Positions 19,755 through 29,221 of a stretch of DNA of 64,000 nucleotides are shown in pieces (the stretch's first letter is position 1; each line of letters opens with the position of its first letter). A program made the position numbers and the translations under genes. Source of the stretch: an uncultured Geobacteraceae bacterium (GTDB lineage: Bacteria > Desulfobacterota > Desulfuromonadia > Geobacterales > Pseudopelobacteraceae); NCBI GenBank assembly GCA_903875605.1, contig CAIQWT010000082.1:1-64000 (forward strand), read 5' to 3'. The notes below the pieces were generated by a model. It did not search any database, was not told the DNA's origin, and saw only the letters and a program-made list of their open reading frames with translations.

Positions 19755-21328
19755 ATATACAGATTTTATTTTCGTCAATCAAACAGCTGCTTGACCGTCG
19801 GGGAGGATTAGCAATTGTCAGCGGCATCCTGATTGCCCTCTCCTTTCCTGATCCCGGAATCTCTTTTCTGGCATGGATCGCACTAATCCCTTTACTGATT
19901 GCACTGGAAGACAGTACTCCACGGGTCGCTTTCCGCATTGGACTGACATGCGGAGTAACCTCGTACGCATTCATTCTTTACTGGCTCAACATTGTCTTTG
20001 TCCGTTACGGTCACCTGCCGTGGTCCGTCAGCATACCAATATATCTGTTGCTGGTTCTATGGCTTGCAATGTTCTACGGCTTAAGTGCCTGTATTGCGAG
20101 AATAGGGGAACGTATCGGCATCAAGGCTGCCTTCACCCTACCGGTTGCATGGGTAGCCCTGGATTTCATCCGTTCATTTCTGTTTTCCGGTTTTGCCTGG
20201 GCCATGTTGGGACACTCCCAGTTCCGCACGCTGCCACTTATCCAAATTGCCGATATTGCCGGAGTCTACGGCATTACCCTGCTGATCGTCCTCGCTAACA
20301 TAGTCCTGTACCGCGCACTGCGTGCCGTTTCCGGCGCTGGCATCCCCTACCCGGTAAAAAGTGCGGCACTGCTCCTGCTTCTACTTATCGGGACGCTATT
20401 CTACGGATTTAACCGCTTGTATGAACCGGAAGCCCCACAATCAAAGCCGCTCCGGGTCGCCTTAATTCAGGGGAATATCCCCCAGGATGTCAAATGGAGT
20501 CCGGAGTTTCGCCAGCATACTGTGGACACCTACGAGCGGTTAACCCGGACAGCATCCAAAGAAGGAGTAGACCTGATTGTCTGGCCTGAAAGTGCCGTGC
20601 CGTTTTTCTTTCAGGATGAACCGCTCCAGGCGGAACGTCTCAGGAACCTTGCACGGGAGACGAAAGCATGCCTGCTTTTCGGAAGTCCGGCACATGAACT
20701 TCGTAATGGTCGCAGTACTTTTCTAAACAGCGCTTTCATGCTGTCACCAAAAGGTGAGACGGTTGGTCGTGCCGACAAAATGCATCTGGTTCCGCTTGGT
20801 GAATATATACCGCTGGGAAATATCCTGACCTTCATTAACAAACTAGTTGTTGGAATCGGTGATTTTTCCCCTGGTGAGAAAGCGGTGACTCTGGATACGG
20901 GGAGCACTAAACTCGGAGTTCAGGTTTGTTATGAAATTATATTCCCCGAATTGGCCCGTCAATATGTACAGTCTGGCGCCCGCGTTCTGGTGGCCATTAC
21001 GAATGATGCCTGGTTTGGCCGCTCATCGGCACCTTATCAGCATCTGGCTATTTCGATATTCCGTGCAATTGAAACACGTACTCCACTGATTCGCGCCGCT
21101 AACACCGGAGTAACCGCAATTGTAGACCAGAACGGCCATATCCGTACCATGACCGGTCTGTTTACTGAAGCGTATCGCACCGGCGAAATTCAACCCGGCA
21201 GTGGTCAATCACTCTACCTGACAATCGGAGATGCTCCGGCATGGCTCTGTGTACTGCTGACCGCAGGAATCGTCCTGTTAGCATGGAGAAAACGAAAAGT
21301 CACAAATTCAAACTCAGCTAAGGAGTAA
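19751..21328 (+). CDS. lnt: Apolipoprotein N-acyltransferase
   Basis: Lnt adds the third acyl chain to lipoproteins in the inner membrane, which is needed for their sorting to the outer membrane. About six hydrophobic helices fill residues 15-225, followed by a nitrilase-like domain with the complete catalytic triad: Glu280 (VWPESAVP), Lys343 (DKMHLVPLGEYIPL) and Cys393 (GVQVCYEIIFPEL). Length 525 is normal. Start GTG overlaps the CorC-like gene by four bases. It would be needed for the lipoproteins encoded further down this window. Confidence 0.97.
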   Translation: MNIQILFSSIKQLLDRRGGLAIVSGILIALSFPDPGISFLAWIALIPLLIALEDSTPRVAFRIGLTCGVTSYAFILYWLNIVFVRYGHLPWSVSIPIYLLLVLWLAMFYGLSACIARIGERIGIKAAFTLPVAWVALDFIRSFLFSGFAWAMLGHSQFRTLPLIQIADIAGVYGITLLIVLANIVLYRALRAVSGAGIPYPVKSAALLLLLLIGTLFYGFNRLYEPEAPQSKPLRVALIQGNIPQDVKWSPEFRQHTVDTYERLTRTASKEGVDLIVWPESAVPFFFQDEPLQAERLRNLARETKACLLFGSPAHELRNGRSTFLNSAFMLSPKGETVGRADKMHLVPLGEYIPLGNILTFINKLVVGIGDFSPGEKAVTLDTGSTKLGVQVCYEIIFPELARQYVQSGARVLVAITNDAWFGRSSAPYQHLAISIFRAIETRTPLIRAANTGVTAIVDQNGHIRTMTGLFTEAYRTGEIQPGSGQSLYLTIGDAPAWLCVLLTAGIVLLAWRKRKVTNSNSAKE

Positions 21329-21333
21329 TAATA

Positions 21334-22453
21334 ATGTATCGTGAAGAGATTGCAAAAATGAAGGACAGTGAAGAACGGATCGCCAAGCTTCGGGGGGCTC
21401 TTTGACGTAGATGTCAAACGTGAATCGATCATGGAGATCGAATCGATAATGACCGTGCCCGGATTCTGGGACGACACCAAAAAATCCCAGGAAATTATCA
21501 AGAAGCGCACCACGCTGGAAAAGATAGTACAGTTGTGGGATGGACTTGTGCGCCAGACGGAAGATGTCAAGGTGATGATTGAGCTCGGAGAAGAGGCTCA
21601 GGATAGCGAAACTTTAGCGGAAGTCGCTGTAATGACTACTCGCTTGATTCAGGAGCTTGAAGCTGCCGAGTTCCAGCGCATGCTCTCCGGCCCCCATGAC
21701 CGCAACTCCTGCTTTATCACCATAAATCCTGGAGCAGGAGGAACTGAGTCTCAAGACTGGGCTGAGATGATATTGCGCATGTACCTCCGATACTGCGAAA
21801 AAAAGGGTTGGAAGACTGTTATTACAGAATACCAGGCTGGAGATGAAGCCGGTCTTAAATCAGCCACATTCAATGTCAGCGGTGAATACGCGTACGGTTA
21901 TTTGAGGGCGGAAGCTGGTATTCACAGGCTTGTGCGCATATCCCCCTTTGACAGCAATGCCCGTCGCCACACATCTTTTGCATCAATGTACGCTTTCCCG
22001 GAAATTGAAGAGGAAGATATTGAAATAAAAATCAGCGATACCGACCTGAAGGTTGATACTTTCCGGTCAGGAGGCGCCGGTGGTCAGCATGTTAACACCA
22101 CTGACTCGGCCGTCCGTATAACGCATATCCCCTCCGGCATCATAGTTGCCTGCCAGTCTGAGCGGAGTCAGATCTCAAACAGGGGCACTGCGATGAAGGT
22201 GTTGCGCGCTAAACTGTATGAGCGTGAGGTAGAAGAACGCAAGGACAAAGCGTCCGAAATAGCTGCCGAAAAGAAGGAAATAGGCTGGGGAAGTCAGATT
22301 CGTTCCTATGTGCTGCATCCTTACAAAATGGTTAAAGACCTTCGTACCGGAGTTGAATCAGGTAATCCTGACGCTGTACTTGACGGCAATCTTGAGGATT
22401 TTGTGGTGGCATATCTGATGGGAGTCAGGCGCAATGTAGGGGAACTGGATTAG
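21334..22453 (+). CDS. prfB: Peptide chain release factor 2, with programmed +1 frameshift
   Basis: The gene is in two frames. ATG at 21334 opens 23 codons ending ...CTT TGA (21400-21405). The sequence CGGGGGGCTCTTTGAC supplies the internal Shine-Dalgarno-like stretch and the CTT-TGA-C slip site of bacterial prfB, and the +1 frame continues from GAC at 21404 to 22453. The joined product has 372 residues. RF2 signatures are present: the stop-codon tripeptide SPF (VRISPFDSN) and the catalytic GGQ (SGGAGGQHVN). Frameshifting makes RF2 synthesis autoregulated, because poor termination at TGA raises output. It is the last gene of the dnaE run. Confidence 0.98.
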
Positions 22454-22494
22454 ACTGTAATTTTGTGATTGGCATTAGCTTGAAAGCGGTCCGT

Positions 22495-22713
22495 TTACTT
22501 TTTCTCAAGTGGGGCGGAAAAGCAGACATTGTGTGGCAGATTAGACTTTGCTCCACACTTCGAGCACGACACAGTTGGCGTACAGCTGATATGGTAGACC
22601 TCGTTTAACATACCCATATGGGTCAGCCAGCAGATATGCCCTTTGTGCATCTCACCGCAGCTGCATTCTGTTTCTAAAGCTTCCTCGTTACCTTGATCAT
22701 CAACAGCAGTCAC
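22495..22713 (-). CDS. Small cysteine-rich protein, probable metal binder
   Basis: The 72-residue product has Cys and His clusters: CSCGEMHKGHIC near residue 17 and CSKCGAKSNLPHNVC near residue 50, a pattern that could hold one or two zinc or iron-sulfur sites. Start is GTG at 22713 with AGGAGAGG nine bases before. No signal peptide. It lies downstream of the dienelactone hydrolase on the same strand, with a stem-loop between. The family is not recognised; the pattern resembles zinc ribbons but the spacing is unusual. Confidence 0.6.
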   Translation of the reverse strand: MTAVDDQGNEEALETECSCGEMHKGHICWLTHMGMLNEVYHISCTPTVSCSKCGAKSNLPHNVCFSAPLEKK

Positions 22714-22729
22714 TTCCTCTCCTTTATTC

Positions 22730-22762
22730 GCTTACGACAGTGGTTTGGCCACTATCGTAAGC
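22730..22762 (-). other. Stem-loop between dienelactone hydrolase and Cys-rich gene
   Basis: GCTTACGA and TCGTAAGC pair around AGTGG/CCACT with single mismatches and a five-base loop. No T-run follows on the minus strand, so it is a processing or stability element more than a terminator. Confidence 0.55.
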
Positions 22763-22797
22763 ATATCGATGAACAACTTTTATTTTTCTTTCAAAAA

Positions 22798-23574
22798 TCA
22801 TTTAAAAATTTCTGCAAAAAAACTCTTCATTGCATCCCAGGAACGCCTGTCCGCTTTTTCATTATAAGCGGCGCCTTTGCTGTTGTCATTACCAGCCGCT
22901 TTATTTGTGAAGCTGTGAACAGCATTGCTGTAGCTGATAAACTGCCAGTCAACTCCGCCGTTTCTCATCTCTTCCTGAAACGCTGCTACCTCATCAGCTT
23001 TTACAAAAGGATCGTCTGCACCATGCAGTGCTAACACTTTACCTTTAATGTTTGCAGCATCACCTGGAGTGGGTGTCGAAAGACCTCCGTGAAAACTGAC
23101 AACACCCCGGATATCCGCGGCATCACGGGCAAGTTCAAGCACAGTTGTACCTCCGAAGCAGTACCCTATGGCGGCAATGCGTTGCGGATCAACGTGCTTC
23201 TGCTTCCTCAGTTCCTCCAGTCCAGCCCTTACTCTAGCCCGCATCAGTGGGCGATCATTCTTGTAGATACCGGCTGTTTTGGCCGCTTCAGATTGAGCAG
23301 AGGGGCGGATTCCCTTGCCGTAAATATCAGCAGCAAAAGCAACATAACCGAGCTTTGCCAGCATTTCAGCCCGTTGCTTCATATGCTCGTTAAGGCCTGT
23401 CCATTCATGCACTATCAAGACGCCCGGACGGGTCACCTTTGTGGCGTCATCCCACGCAAGATACCCTTGAAGAGTAGTATCACCCTGTTTGTATTCAACA
23501 TTTACTGTTTTAATAGACGCTTCTGCATTGACGGACAACAAAAGCATCGCAAATATAATCAGAAGTTTTTTCAT
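22798..23574 (-). CDS. Exported dienelactone hydrolase-family protein
   Basis: The 258-residue product starts with a signal peptide (MKKLLIIFAMLLLSVNAEA) and has the alpha/beta-hydrolase fold of dienelactone hydrolases. The nucleophile is Cys in IGYCFGGTT near residue 140, with Asp in HGADDPF near 194 and His in NAVHSF near 226 completing the triad. Dienelactone hydrolases open lactones in chloroaromatic breakdown, but exported homologues with a Cys nucleophile are widespread and mostly uncharacterised, so the substrate is unknown. A normal AAGGAG site precedes the ATG. Confidence 0.88.
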   Translation of the reverse strand: MKKLLIIFAMLLLSVNAEASIKTVNVEYKQGDTTLQGYLAWDDATKVTRPGVLIVHEWTGLNEHMKQRAEMLAKLGYVAFAADIYGKGIRPSAQSEAAKTAGIYKNDRPLMRARVRAGLEELRKQKHVDPQRIAAIGYCFGGTTVLELARDAADIRGVVSFHGGLSTPTPGDAANIKGKVLALHGADDPFVKADEVAAFQEEMRNGGVDWQFISYSNAVHSFTNKAAGNDNSKGAAYNEKADRRSWDAMKSFFAEIFK

Positions 23575-23709
23575 AGCAGAACTCCTTATTTAGTGTAATT
23601 CAGATGTCTGTATTATAAGCCGATTAATTGAAATGGGTAACCATTTTCTTGACCATGCATGTCGACTATGGAGACCGCTTGCATCATCTCAAAAGAGGAC
23701 CAGTGCCTA

Positions 23710-23892
23710 TCATGCCTTCTTGACACATTCCGACTGCAGCTGCATCTCACCGACACCGTCAATCCTGCAGTCAATGTCGTGATCGCCCTGTATGATACGT
23801 ATGTTTTCACCTTGGTTCCAACTGACCTTAACGACCAATGATGAGCCCTTGACCTTTAGATCCTTAATAACTGCATGCGAATAACCATATAT
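23710..23892 (-). pseudogene. Open frame of 60 codons without a usual start, possible remnant
   Basis: From the stop at 23710-23712 the frame is open back to a TGA at 23893. Its C-terminal part reads like a real protein, with regular alternation (VVKVSWNQGENIRIIQG, then CRIDGVGEMQLQSECVKKA), but no ATG or GTG lies in frame, and TTG only part-way. It may be the 3' end of a decayed gene or depend on a rare start such as ATT. It is the only sign of coding in the 485-base gap upstream of the dienelactone hydrolase gene. No family is recognised. Confidence 0.35.
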
Positions 23893-23968
23893 TCAGTTCA
23901 TTCCTGAATATATATCGCGCGACTTTTCTTGTTACAACTATATTCAATGGCTTACAGCTTTAAGCCAT
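23887..23968. promoter_or_regulatory. Two perfect inverted repeats upstream of the aldo/keto reductase
   Basis: ATATATTCAG/CTGAATATAT (arms 23887-23896 and 23904-23913, seven-base spacer) and ATGGCTTA/TAAGCCAT (arms 23947-23954 and 23961-23968, six-base spacer) lie 95-175 bases before the ATG at 24061. They look like operators for dimeric regulators; no regulator gene is adjacent. Confidence 0.5.
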
Positions 23969-24060
23969 AAATCGACAGGATCTTCTATCTGTCCTTGAGA
24001 TTTCAGGAGTATGATACGATAATCAAAGAGGAAGTAATGATCCCGTGAAAGGAGAAATAA

Positions 24061-25065
<1,005 letters not shown>

Positions 25066-25118
25066 CCCACTGCATCTAATAATCAACACTAAAACAATAC
25101 CAACAGGGGGATTCATCC

Positions 25119-26180
25119 ATGTACAAGGTAAAAGCCTATTCCGCAGCCAGCGCAACATCGCAGTTTGCGTCCGACACAATACCGAGACGTGAAACAACAG
25201 AGCACGACGTACAGATAGAAATCCTTTTCTGCGGCATCTGCCACTCTGACCTGCACACAGTCCGTGACGAATGGAGCAGCATTATGCCCACCACGTACCC
25301 ATGTATTCCCGGCCATGAAATCGTCGGTCGGGTTACCAAGGTTGGCGGCGAAGTAACACAGTTTAAAACAGGTGATCTGGTAGGGGTCGGCTGCATGGTC
25401 GATTCTGATCACATCTGCCCCACATGTCAGGATCATCAGGAGCAGTTCTGCCATAATGGGACCTTCACCTACAACTCTCCGGACAAGCATGGGACCGCCC
25501 CGGTTACCTACGGCGGTTACTCCGAAAGCATTGTTGTCGACGAACGCTTCGTGCTGAGCGTGCCCGGCAATCTTAATCTGGCCGGAGTGGCACCGTTACT
25601 TTGTGCCGGAATTACCACCTATTCGCCCATACGACGCTGGGGTGACATCAAAGGAAAAAAAGTTGGCATTGTGGGTCTTGGCGGTTTGGGGCACATGGGT
25701 GTCAAGTTCGCAAAAGCTTTCGGCGCTCACGTAGTTGTCTTTACTACCTCTCCAGGCAAGAAAGAGGATGCACTCCGTCTTGGTGCCCATGAGGTTATAA
25801 TCTCAACCAATGGCGATGAGATGAAGAAGCACGTCGGAACTTTCAACTTCATCCTAGACACTATAGCTGCTGATCACGACATCAACGCCTACATCAATAT
25901 GCTCGGCCGTGACGGCAACATCACTCTTGTTGGCGCCCCTGAGACACCGCTCCAGGTGTCAGCATTTGCACTGTTGTTCGGGCGTAAAAGCCTTTCCGGA
26001 TCACTCATCGGCGGTATCGCCGAAACTCAGGAGATGCTCGACTTCTGCGGTCAGCACAACATTATCTCGGATGTCGAAATCATCCCGATTCAGCAGCTCA
26101 ACGAAGCCTACGAGCGACTGATCAAGTCGGATGTTAAGTACCGCTTCTCTATAGATATGGCATCGCTCAAGGGCGAGTGA
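25119..26180 (+). CDS. Zinc-dependent alcohol dehydrogenase, CAD/YahK-like
   Basis: The 353-residue product is a medium-chain dehydrogenase. The catalytic zinc ligands are in FCGICHSDLH near residue 40 and PGHEIVG near 65, and the structural zinc is held by CPTCQDHQEQFC near 101. The Rossmann turn is GLGGLGHMG near 184. This set is typical of the cinnamyl-alcohol dehydrogenase subfamily, which reduces aldehydes to alcohols with NADPH. GGGGG precedes the ATG. It is very likely co-transcribed with the aldo/keto reductase upstream. Confidence 0.93.
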   Translation: MYKVKAYSAASATSQFASDTIPRRETTEHDVQIEILFCGICHSDLHTVRDEWSSIMPTTYPCIPGHEIVGRVTKVGGEVTQFKTGDLVGVGCMVDSDHICPTCQDHQEQFCHNGTFTYNSPDKHGTAPVTYGGYSESIVVDERFVLSVPGNLNLAGVAPLLCAGITTYSPIRRWGDIKGKKVGIVGLGGLGHMGVKFAKAFGAHVVVFTTSPGKKEDALRLGAHEVIISTNGDEMKKHVGTFNFILDTIAADHDINAYINMLGRDGNITLVGAPETPLQVSAFALLFGRKSLSGSLIGGIAETQEMLDFCGQHNIISDVEIIPIQQLNEAYERLIKSDVKYRFSIDMASLKGE

Positions 26181-26246
26181 AGACGAACCAAAGGCTTGTT
26201 GCTTTGGATTGCGTACTGCGGCACACCGCAAAGCGGGTACAACGAA

Positions 26247-27374
26247 ATGAAACGAATCCTTTTCTCTATGGTAATGTTCGGAGTCTTTTTTGTTATGGTA
26301 TCTACACTTCTCGATAATAGCAGCAGCTCTGCCCAGACACGGTCGTCTCTATCACTTGAAAGTGATCAGAGATTCCCACTAAAGGTGACTAAAGGCGGAT
26401 CGTTTGAACAGGTTCGCATCATGTGGGATTTCTTGTTCAACAAACCTGCTGATACCCGCCCATCAGTTGAGATCCCAGTACAGACGTTGACAAAACAGGA
26501 GTTACTGACTGCCCCGAACAATACGGTATATCGCCTTGGGCACTCAACAGTGCTTATGAAGTTACATGATACATTTTGGATCACTGATCCGATGTTCTCC
26601 GACCGTGCTTCGCCAGTCCAGTGGGCAGGCCCGCAACGTTTTCACAGGCCACCAATAACTATTGACGATTTGCCGCCAATCAAGGCGGTCATAATTTCTC
26701 ACGATCATTACGACCACCTGGATCATGACTCCATCGTCAAGTTAGCCGTAAAAACGGAGTATTTTCTGACGCCACTTGGGGTGGGAGCCATTCTTGTTGG
26801 CTGGGGGGTGCCATCATTAAAAGTTAAGCAACTGGACTGGTGGCAGGAGATAGCGATTGGTGGATTACAACTTGTTGCCACACCGGCAAGGCACTTTTCC
26901 GGTCGCGGTATGTTCAATAAGAATCAAACCCAGTGGGCGTCGTGGGTTTTCCTGACTGACGACCAGCGTGTGTTCTTCAGTGGAGATTCCGGCTATTTTG
27001 ACGGGTTCAAAAGGATCGGTGATAAATACGGTCCCTTTGACATAACCTTACTGGAAACCGGCGCCTACAATGCAAATTGGCCGGAAGTCCATATGCATCC
27101 AGAAGAGACCATCCAGGCGCATATCGACCTGAAAGGCAGGAATCTATTTCCTATCCACAACGGAACTTTTGATTTGTCAATGCACTCCTGGCACGATCCG
27201 CTTGACAGGATAGTTGCACTTGGCAATGCGCTAGGTATCCCGGTAGTTACTCCCGCAGTTGGTAAACCGGCGCGCATGGTTGAAGCTGCAGGTGGGCGGC
27301 GATGGTGGGAAAATCTGGATAGCCTAAAAAGCTCAGGATGTGTGAGCCGGATTTCTGATTTAAACCATATTTAG
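26247..27374 (+). CDS. Membrane-anchored metallo-beta-lactamase-fold hydrolase (NAPE-PLD/UlaG-like)
   Basis: The 375-residue chain begins with a hydrophobic helix (about 5-23), then LGHSTVLMKL and the metal motif SHDHYDHLDHDS near residue 155, a second His in TPARHFSGRG near 215, Asp in FFSGDSGYFDG, and His in HNGTFDLSMH near 310. The order matches the NAPE-PLD-like branch of the fold, which acts on phosphodiesters or lactones. ATG 26247 is taken because the chain then opens at the hydrophobic segment; 17 codons upstream of it are also open. The substrate is not known. Confidence 0.82.
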   Translation: MKRILFSMVMFGVFFVMVSTLLDNSSSSAQTRSSLSLESDQRFPLKVTKGGSFEQVRIMWDFLFNKPADTRPSVEIPVQTLTKQELLTAPNNTVYRLGHSTVLMKLHDTFWITDPMFSDRASPVQWAGPQRFHRPPITIDDLPPIKAVIISHDHYDHLDHDSIVKLAVKTEYFLTPLGVGAILVGWGVPSLKVKQLDWWQEIAIGGLQLVATPARHFSGRGMFNKNQTQWASWVFLTDDQRVFFSGDSGYFDGFKRIGDKYGPFDITLLETGAYNANWPEVHMHPEETIQAHIDLKGRNLFPIHNGTFDLSMHSWHDPLDRIVALGNALGIPVVTPAVGKPARMVEAAGGRRWWENLDSLKSSGCVSRISDLNHI

Positions 27375-27383
27375 GCGGGGGTT

Positions 27384-27686
27384 ATGACCATCGGCAACGG
27401 GCTAGATTATTCACGCATAGCTTACAAACTAACAGCAGTAACTGAATTAATCGGCTCACCAGAAGAGGCGCGTGAGTTAACACGGGACACATACAGCGGC
27501 ATTCGTATCTTGCTAGAGGAATCGGCAGAGATGCTGCTGAGTGATGATAACCGGCAGGGTTACAAACTCCTGACGGTTGCCGCCTTGATGGGTAATCCTG
27601 AAGAGTGTGAGCAGATCAGCAATGACACATGGAGCGGGGCAAGGCTGATTGTTGAGGATGTTACGGGATGTCTGCTGAACGCCTGA
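27384..27686 (+). CDS. Internally duplicated 100-residue protein, function unknown
   Basis: The product has two matching halves: YKLTAVTELIGSPEEARELT (from residue 14) and YKLLTVAALMGNPEECEQIS (from 60), each followed by a similar D-T-(Y/W)-S-G-(I/A)-R segment and an acidic helix. The halves are about 46 residues apart and about half identical. It has no signal peptide or Cys cluster. A GGGGG site precedes the ATG and the gene follows the MBL-fold gene by nine bases, so it is probably co-transcribed. No known family is recognised. Confidence 0.7.
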   Translation: MTIGNGLDYSRIAYKLTAVTELIGSPEEARELTRDTYSGIRILLEESAEMLLSDDNRQGYKLLTVAALMGNPEECEQISNDTWSGARLIVEDVTGCLLNA

Positions 27687-27940
27687 CAATGACAACATAT
27701 CACCGGCACTCAGGCCGCTCTTGGAAACGGGTGCGGCTTTGCTGTCTCCCCTGCCCTTGTATGCTGTAGTTCCTTCAGCGACTTGTGAGGCGTACGGGTA
27801 GTCAAGGATTGATTCAATATCGCGGGGGTTAAGGTCGGTAAGTAGTTGAATAGCAGGGGCAGCAAAAAGATTTATTACACCACCAGCTACACCACTACAA
27901 AAAAAGCAGCTACAACCGAAATTGTAACTGCCTGTTTTCA

Positions 27941-28015
27941 TGGAGCCGTTGGTCGGAATCGAACCGACGACCTGCTCATTACGAGTGAGCTGCTCTACCC
28001 CTGAGCCACAACGGC
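27941..28015 (-). tRNA. tRNA-Thr (anticodon CGT)
   Basis: The minus strand folds as a cloverleaf: acceptor GCCGTTG/CAACGGC, D arm with GCTC...GAGC, anticodon stem GCTCA/TGAGC with loop CTCGTAA (anticodon CGT, reading ACG), T arm GTCGG/CCGAC with loop TTCGATT, discriminator T and an encoded CCA. Length is 75 with CCA. It lies tail to tail with the duplicated protein. Confidence 0.97.
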
Positions 28016-28123
28016 ATTATGCTTGATATGTAACCTGCTGACATTACGGCTGTTAATTAAAAGTAATTTCACCATCTAAAAGCATCGTATCTTGCTGGCC
28101 TTTTTAGACCTTTACATCAAAAC

Positions 28124-28160
28124 GCATCATTACGAGTGCCGCACTCTACTAGGTAAGCCA
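28124..28160 (-). pseudogene. Degenerate tRNA-Thr-like fragment
   Basis: About 110 bases upstream (in transcription sense) of the tRNA-Thr, the minus strand again carries a D-arm and anticodon-arm pattern: GGCTTA, four bases, GTAGAG, four bases, CACTCGTAATG, the last being identical to the real tRNA. The anticodon CGT is kept, but stem pairing is broken and no matching T arm or 3' acceptor strand follows. It looks like a decayed duplicate or the residue of a recombination at the tRNA. The rest of 28016-28341 shows nothing recognised. Confidence 0.5.
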
Positions 28161-28341
28161 GGGTGGCGCAGAAACGCCCAAGCTTTTCTGAGCCTTGGAA
28201 GGGTGTGAAATTACCTCATAAGTATAGGCACTGTCAATGGCATAAGGCGCATTACTGTTAAATTTATGCTTTACCACCGCTCCGTTTACAGCTAGTATCG
28301 ATCACTGGTTAGGTTTGCACTTTTTTCTGAAACGGCACCCC

Positions 28342-29169
28342 ATGATTTTTCGTACACAACTGACAATAATACTTCTGTTTATCTCTGTTCTGGCTGTTCA
28401 TGCAGCTCAATCTACCGGAATTACCCGACTTGGGTATGCCATCCAGATGGGTGCTTTTGCCGACGTCAAGAACGCTGAGCGCTTTACGGCTAAACTGCAG
28501 GCCAAAGGGATCGAAGCATTCTATTTCCGTAAGGATAACGGTGTGTACGCCGTGCGCTTCGGCGACTTTCCCAACAAAGAGAAGGCCCGCAATTCGGCAA
28601 AAAAGCTGGTTGCCGAGCGCCTGATTGACAGTTATTACATCGCCACCCCTAACGAAGTAGTTTTTAGCACTCCCAAGGGACCTGGACTGCAAAAGTCTCC
28701 ACCTAATGAGATCCACAAACCCCACACTCCCCTTGAACCGGTTATCCCGAAAGAGGGCGTTGAAAAGCCTCAGCCTAAACCTGGCAAAGATAGTAAGGAT
28801 ATGGGGGGCATTGCCGCTCGTACTGCTGAGCGTTTTGTCGGTATCCCATACCGCTGGGGTGGTGACAATGTGGTTGAAGGGATGGATTGCAGTGGTTTTG
28901 TCAGGGCGGTATACAATCTCTGCGGACTCAGCATCCCAAGAACATCGCGCGACCAGTTTAAAGCCGGAGACCTTGTCACTAAGGATGATTTAAAAGATGG
29001 CGACCTGGTGTTCTTCGGTGCATCTGCTGATAAAATTAATCACGTAGGTATTTATGTCGGGGGCGGCAAGTTCGTTCACGCACCGAAACGTGGTGAAGAA
29101 ATTCGTGTAACTGCGGTCAGCGAGAGTTATTTTGAGAAGCGTTTTGTCGGTGCACGAAGGTACTTTTAG
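28342..29169 (+). CDS. Exported NlpC/P60 peptidase with SPOR domain
   Basis: The product (about 275 residues) has a signal peptide, a SPOR-like domain (about 35-105, YAIQMGAFADVKNAERF and VRFGDFPNKEKAR), a Pro/Lys-rich linker and an NlpC/P60 domain with the catalytic Cys in GMDCSGFVRAVY near residue 181, His in INHVGIYVGGG near 233 and a third polar residue in FVHAPKRG. Such enzymes cut peptidoglycan stem peptides; SPOR domains bind denuded glycan at the septum. ATG 28342 is chosen because it gives a clean signal peptide; a TTG at 28315 is the alternative, and neither has a strong ribosome site. Confidence 0.9.
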   Translation: MIFRTQLTIILLFISVLAVHAAQSTGITRLGYAIQMGAFADVKNAERFTAKLQAKGIEAFYFRKDNGVYAVRFGDFPNKEKARNSAKKLVAERLIDSYYIATPNEVVFSTPKGPGLQKSPPNEIHKPHTPLEPVIPKEGVEKPQPKPGKDSKDMGGIAARTAERFVGIPYRWGGDNVVEGMDCSGFVRAVYNLCGLSIPRTSRDQFKAGDLVTKDDLKDGDLVFFGASADKINHVGIYVGGGKFVHAPKRGEEIRVTAVSESYFEKRFVGARRYF

Positions 29170-29221
29170 TAAAGGTAATTACGCCCAGTTTCAAGGCTAA
29201 CAGCTTACGGAGATTACATAA

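Noticed and set aside
21334-22453. prfB as a broken gene because of the in-frame TGA
   Set aside because: The TGA lies in the canonical CTTTGAC slip site with an upstream G-rich stretch, so it is programmed frameshifting.
27513-27941. Minus-strand open frame of 142 codons that begins inside the CCA end of tRNA-Thr
   Set aside because: No ribosome site is possible at that start, and its 3' half is antisense to the duplicated protein. The 27690-27940 part looks somewhat protein-like, so it is not wholly excluded.
27384-28341. Integrated element at tRNA-Thr
   Set aside because: No integrase, phage gene or direct repeat of the tRNA 3' end was found in the window; only a degenerate tRNA-like fragment remains.
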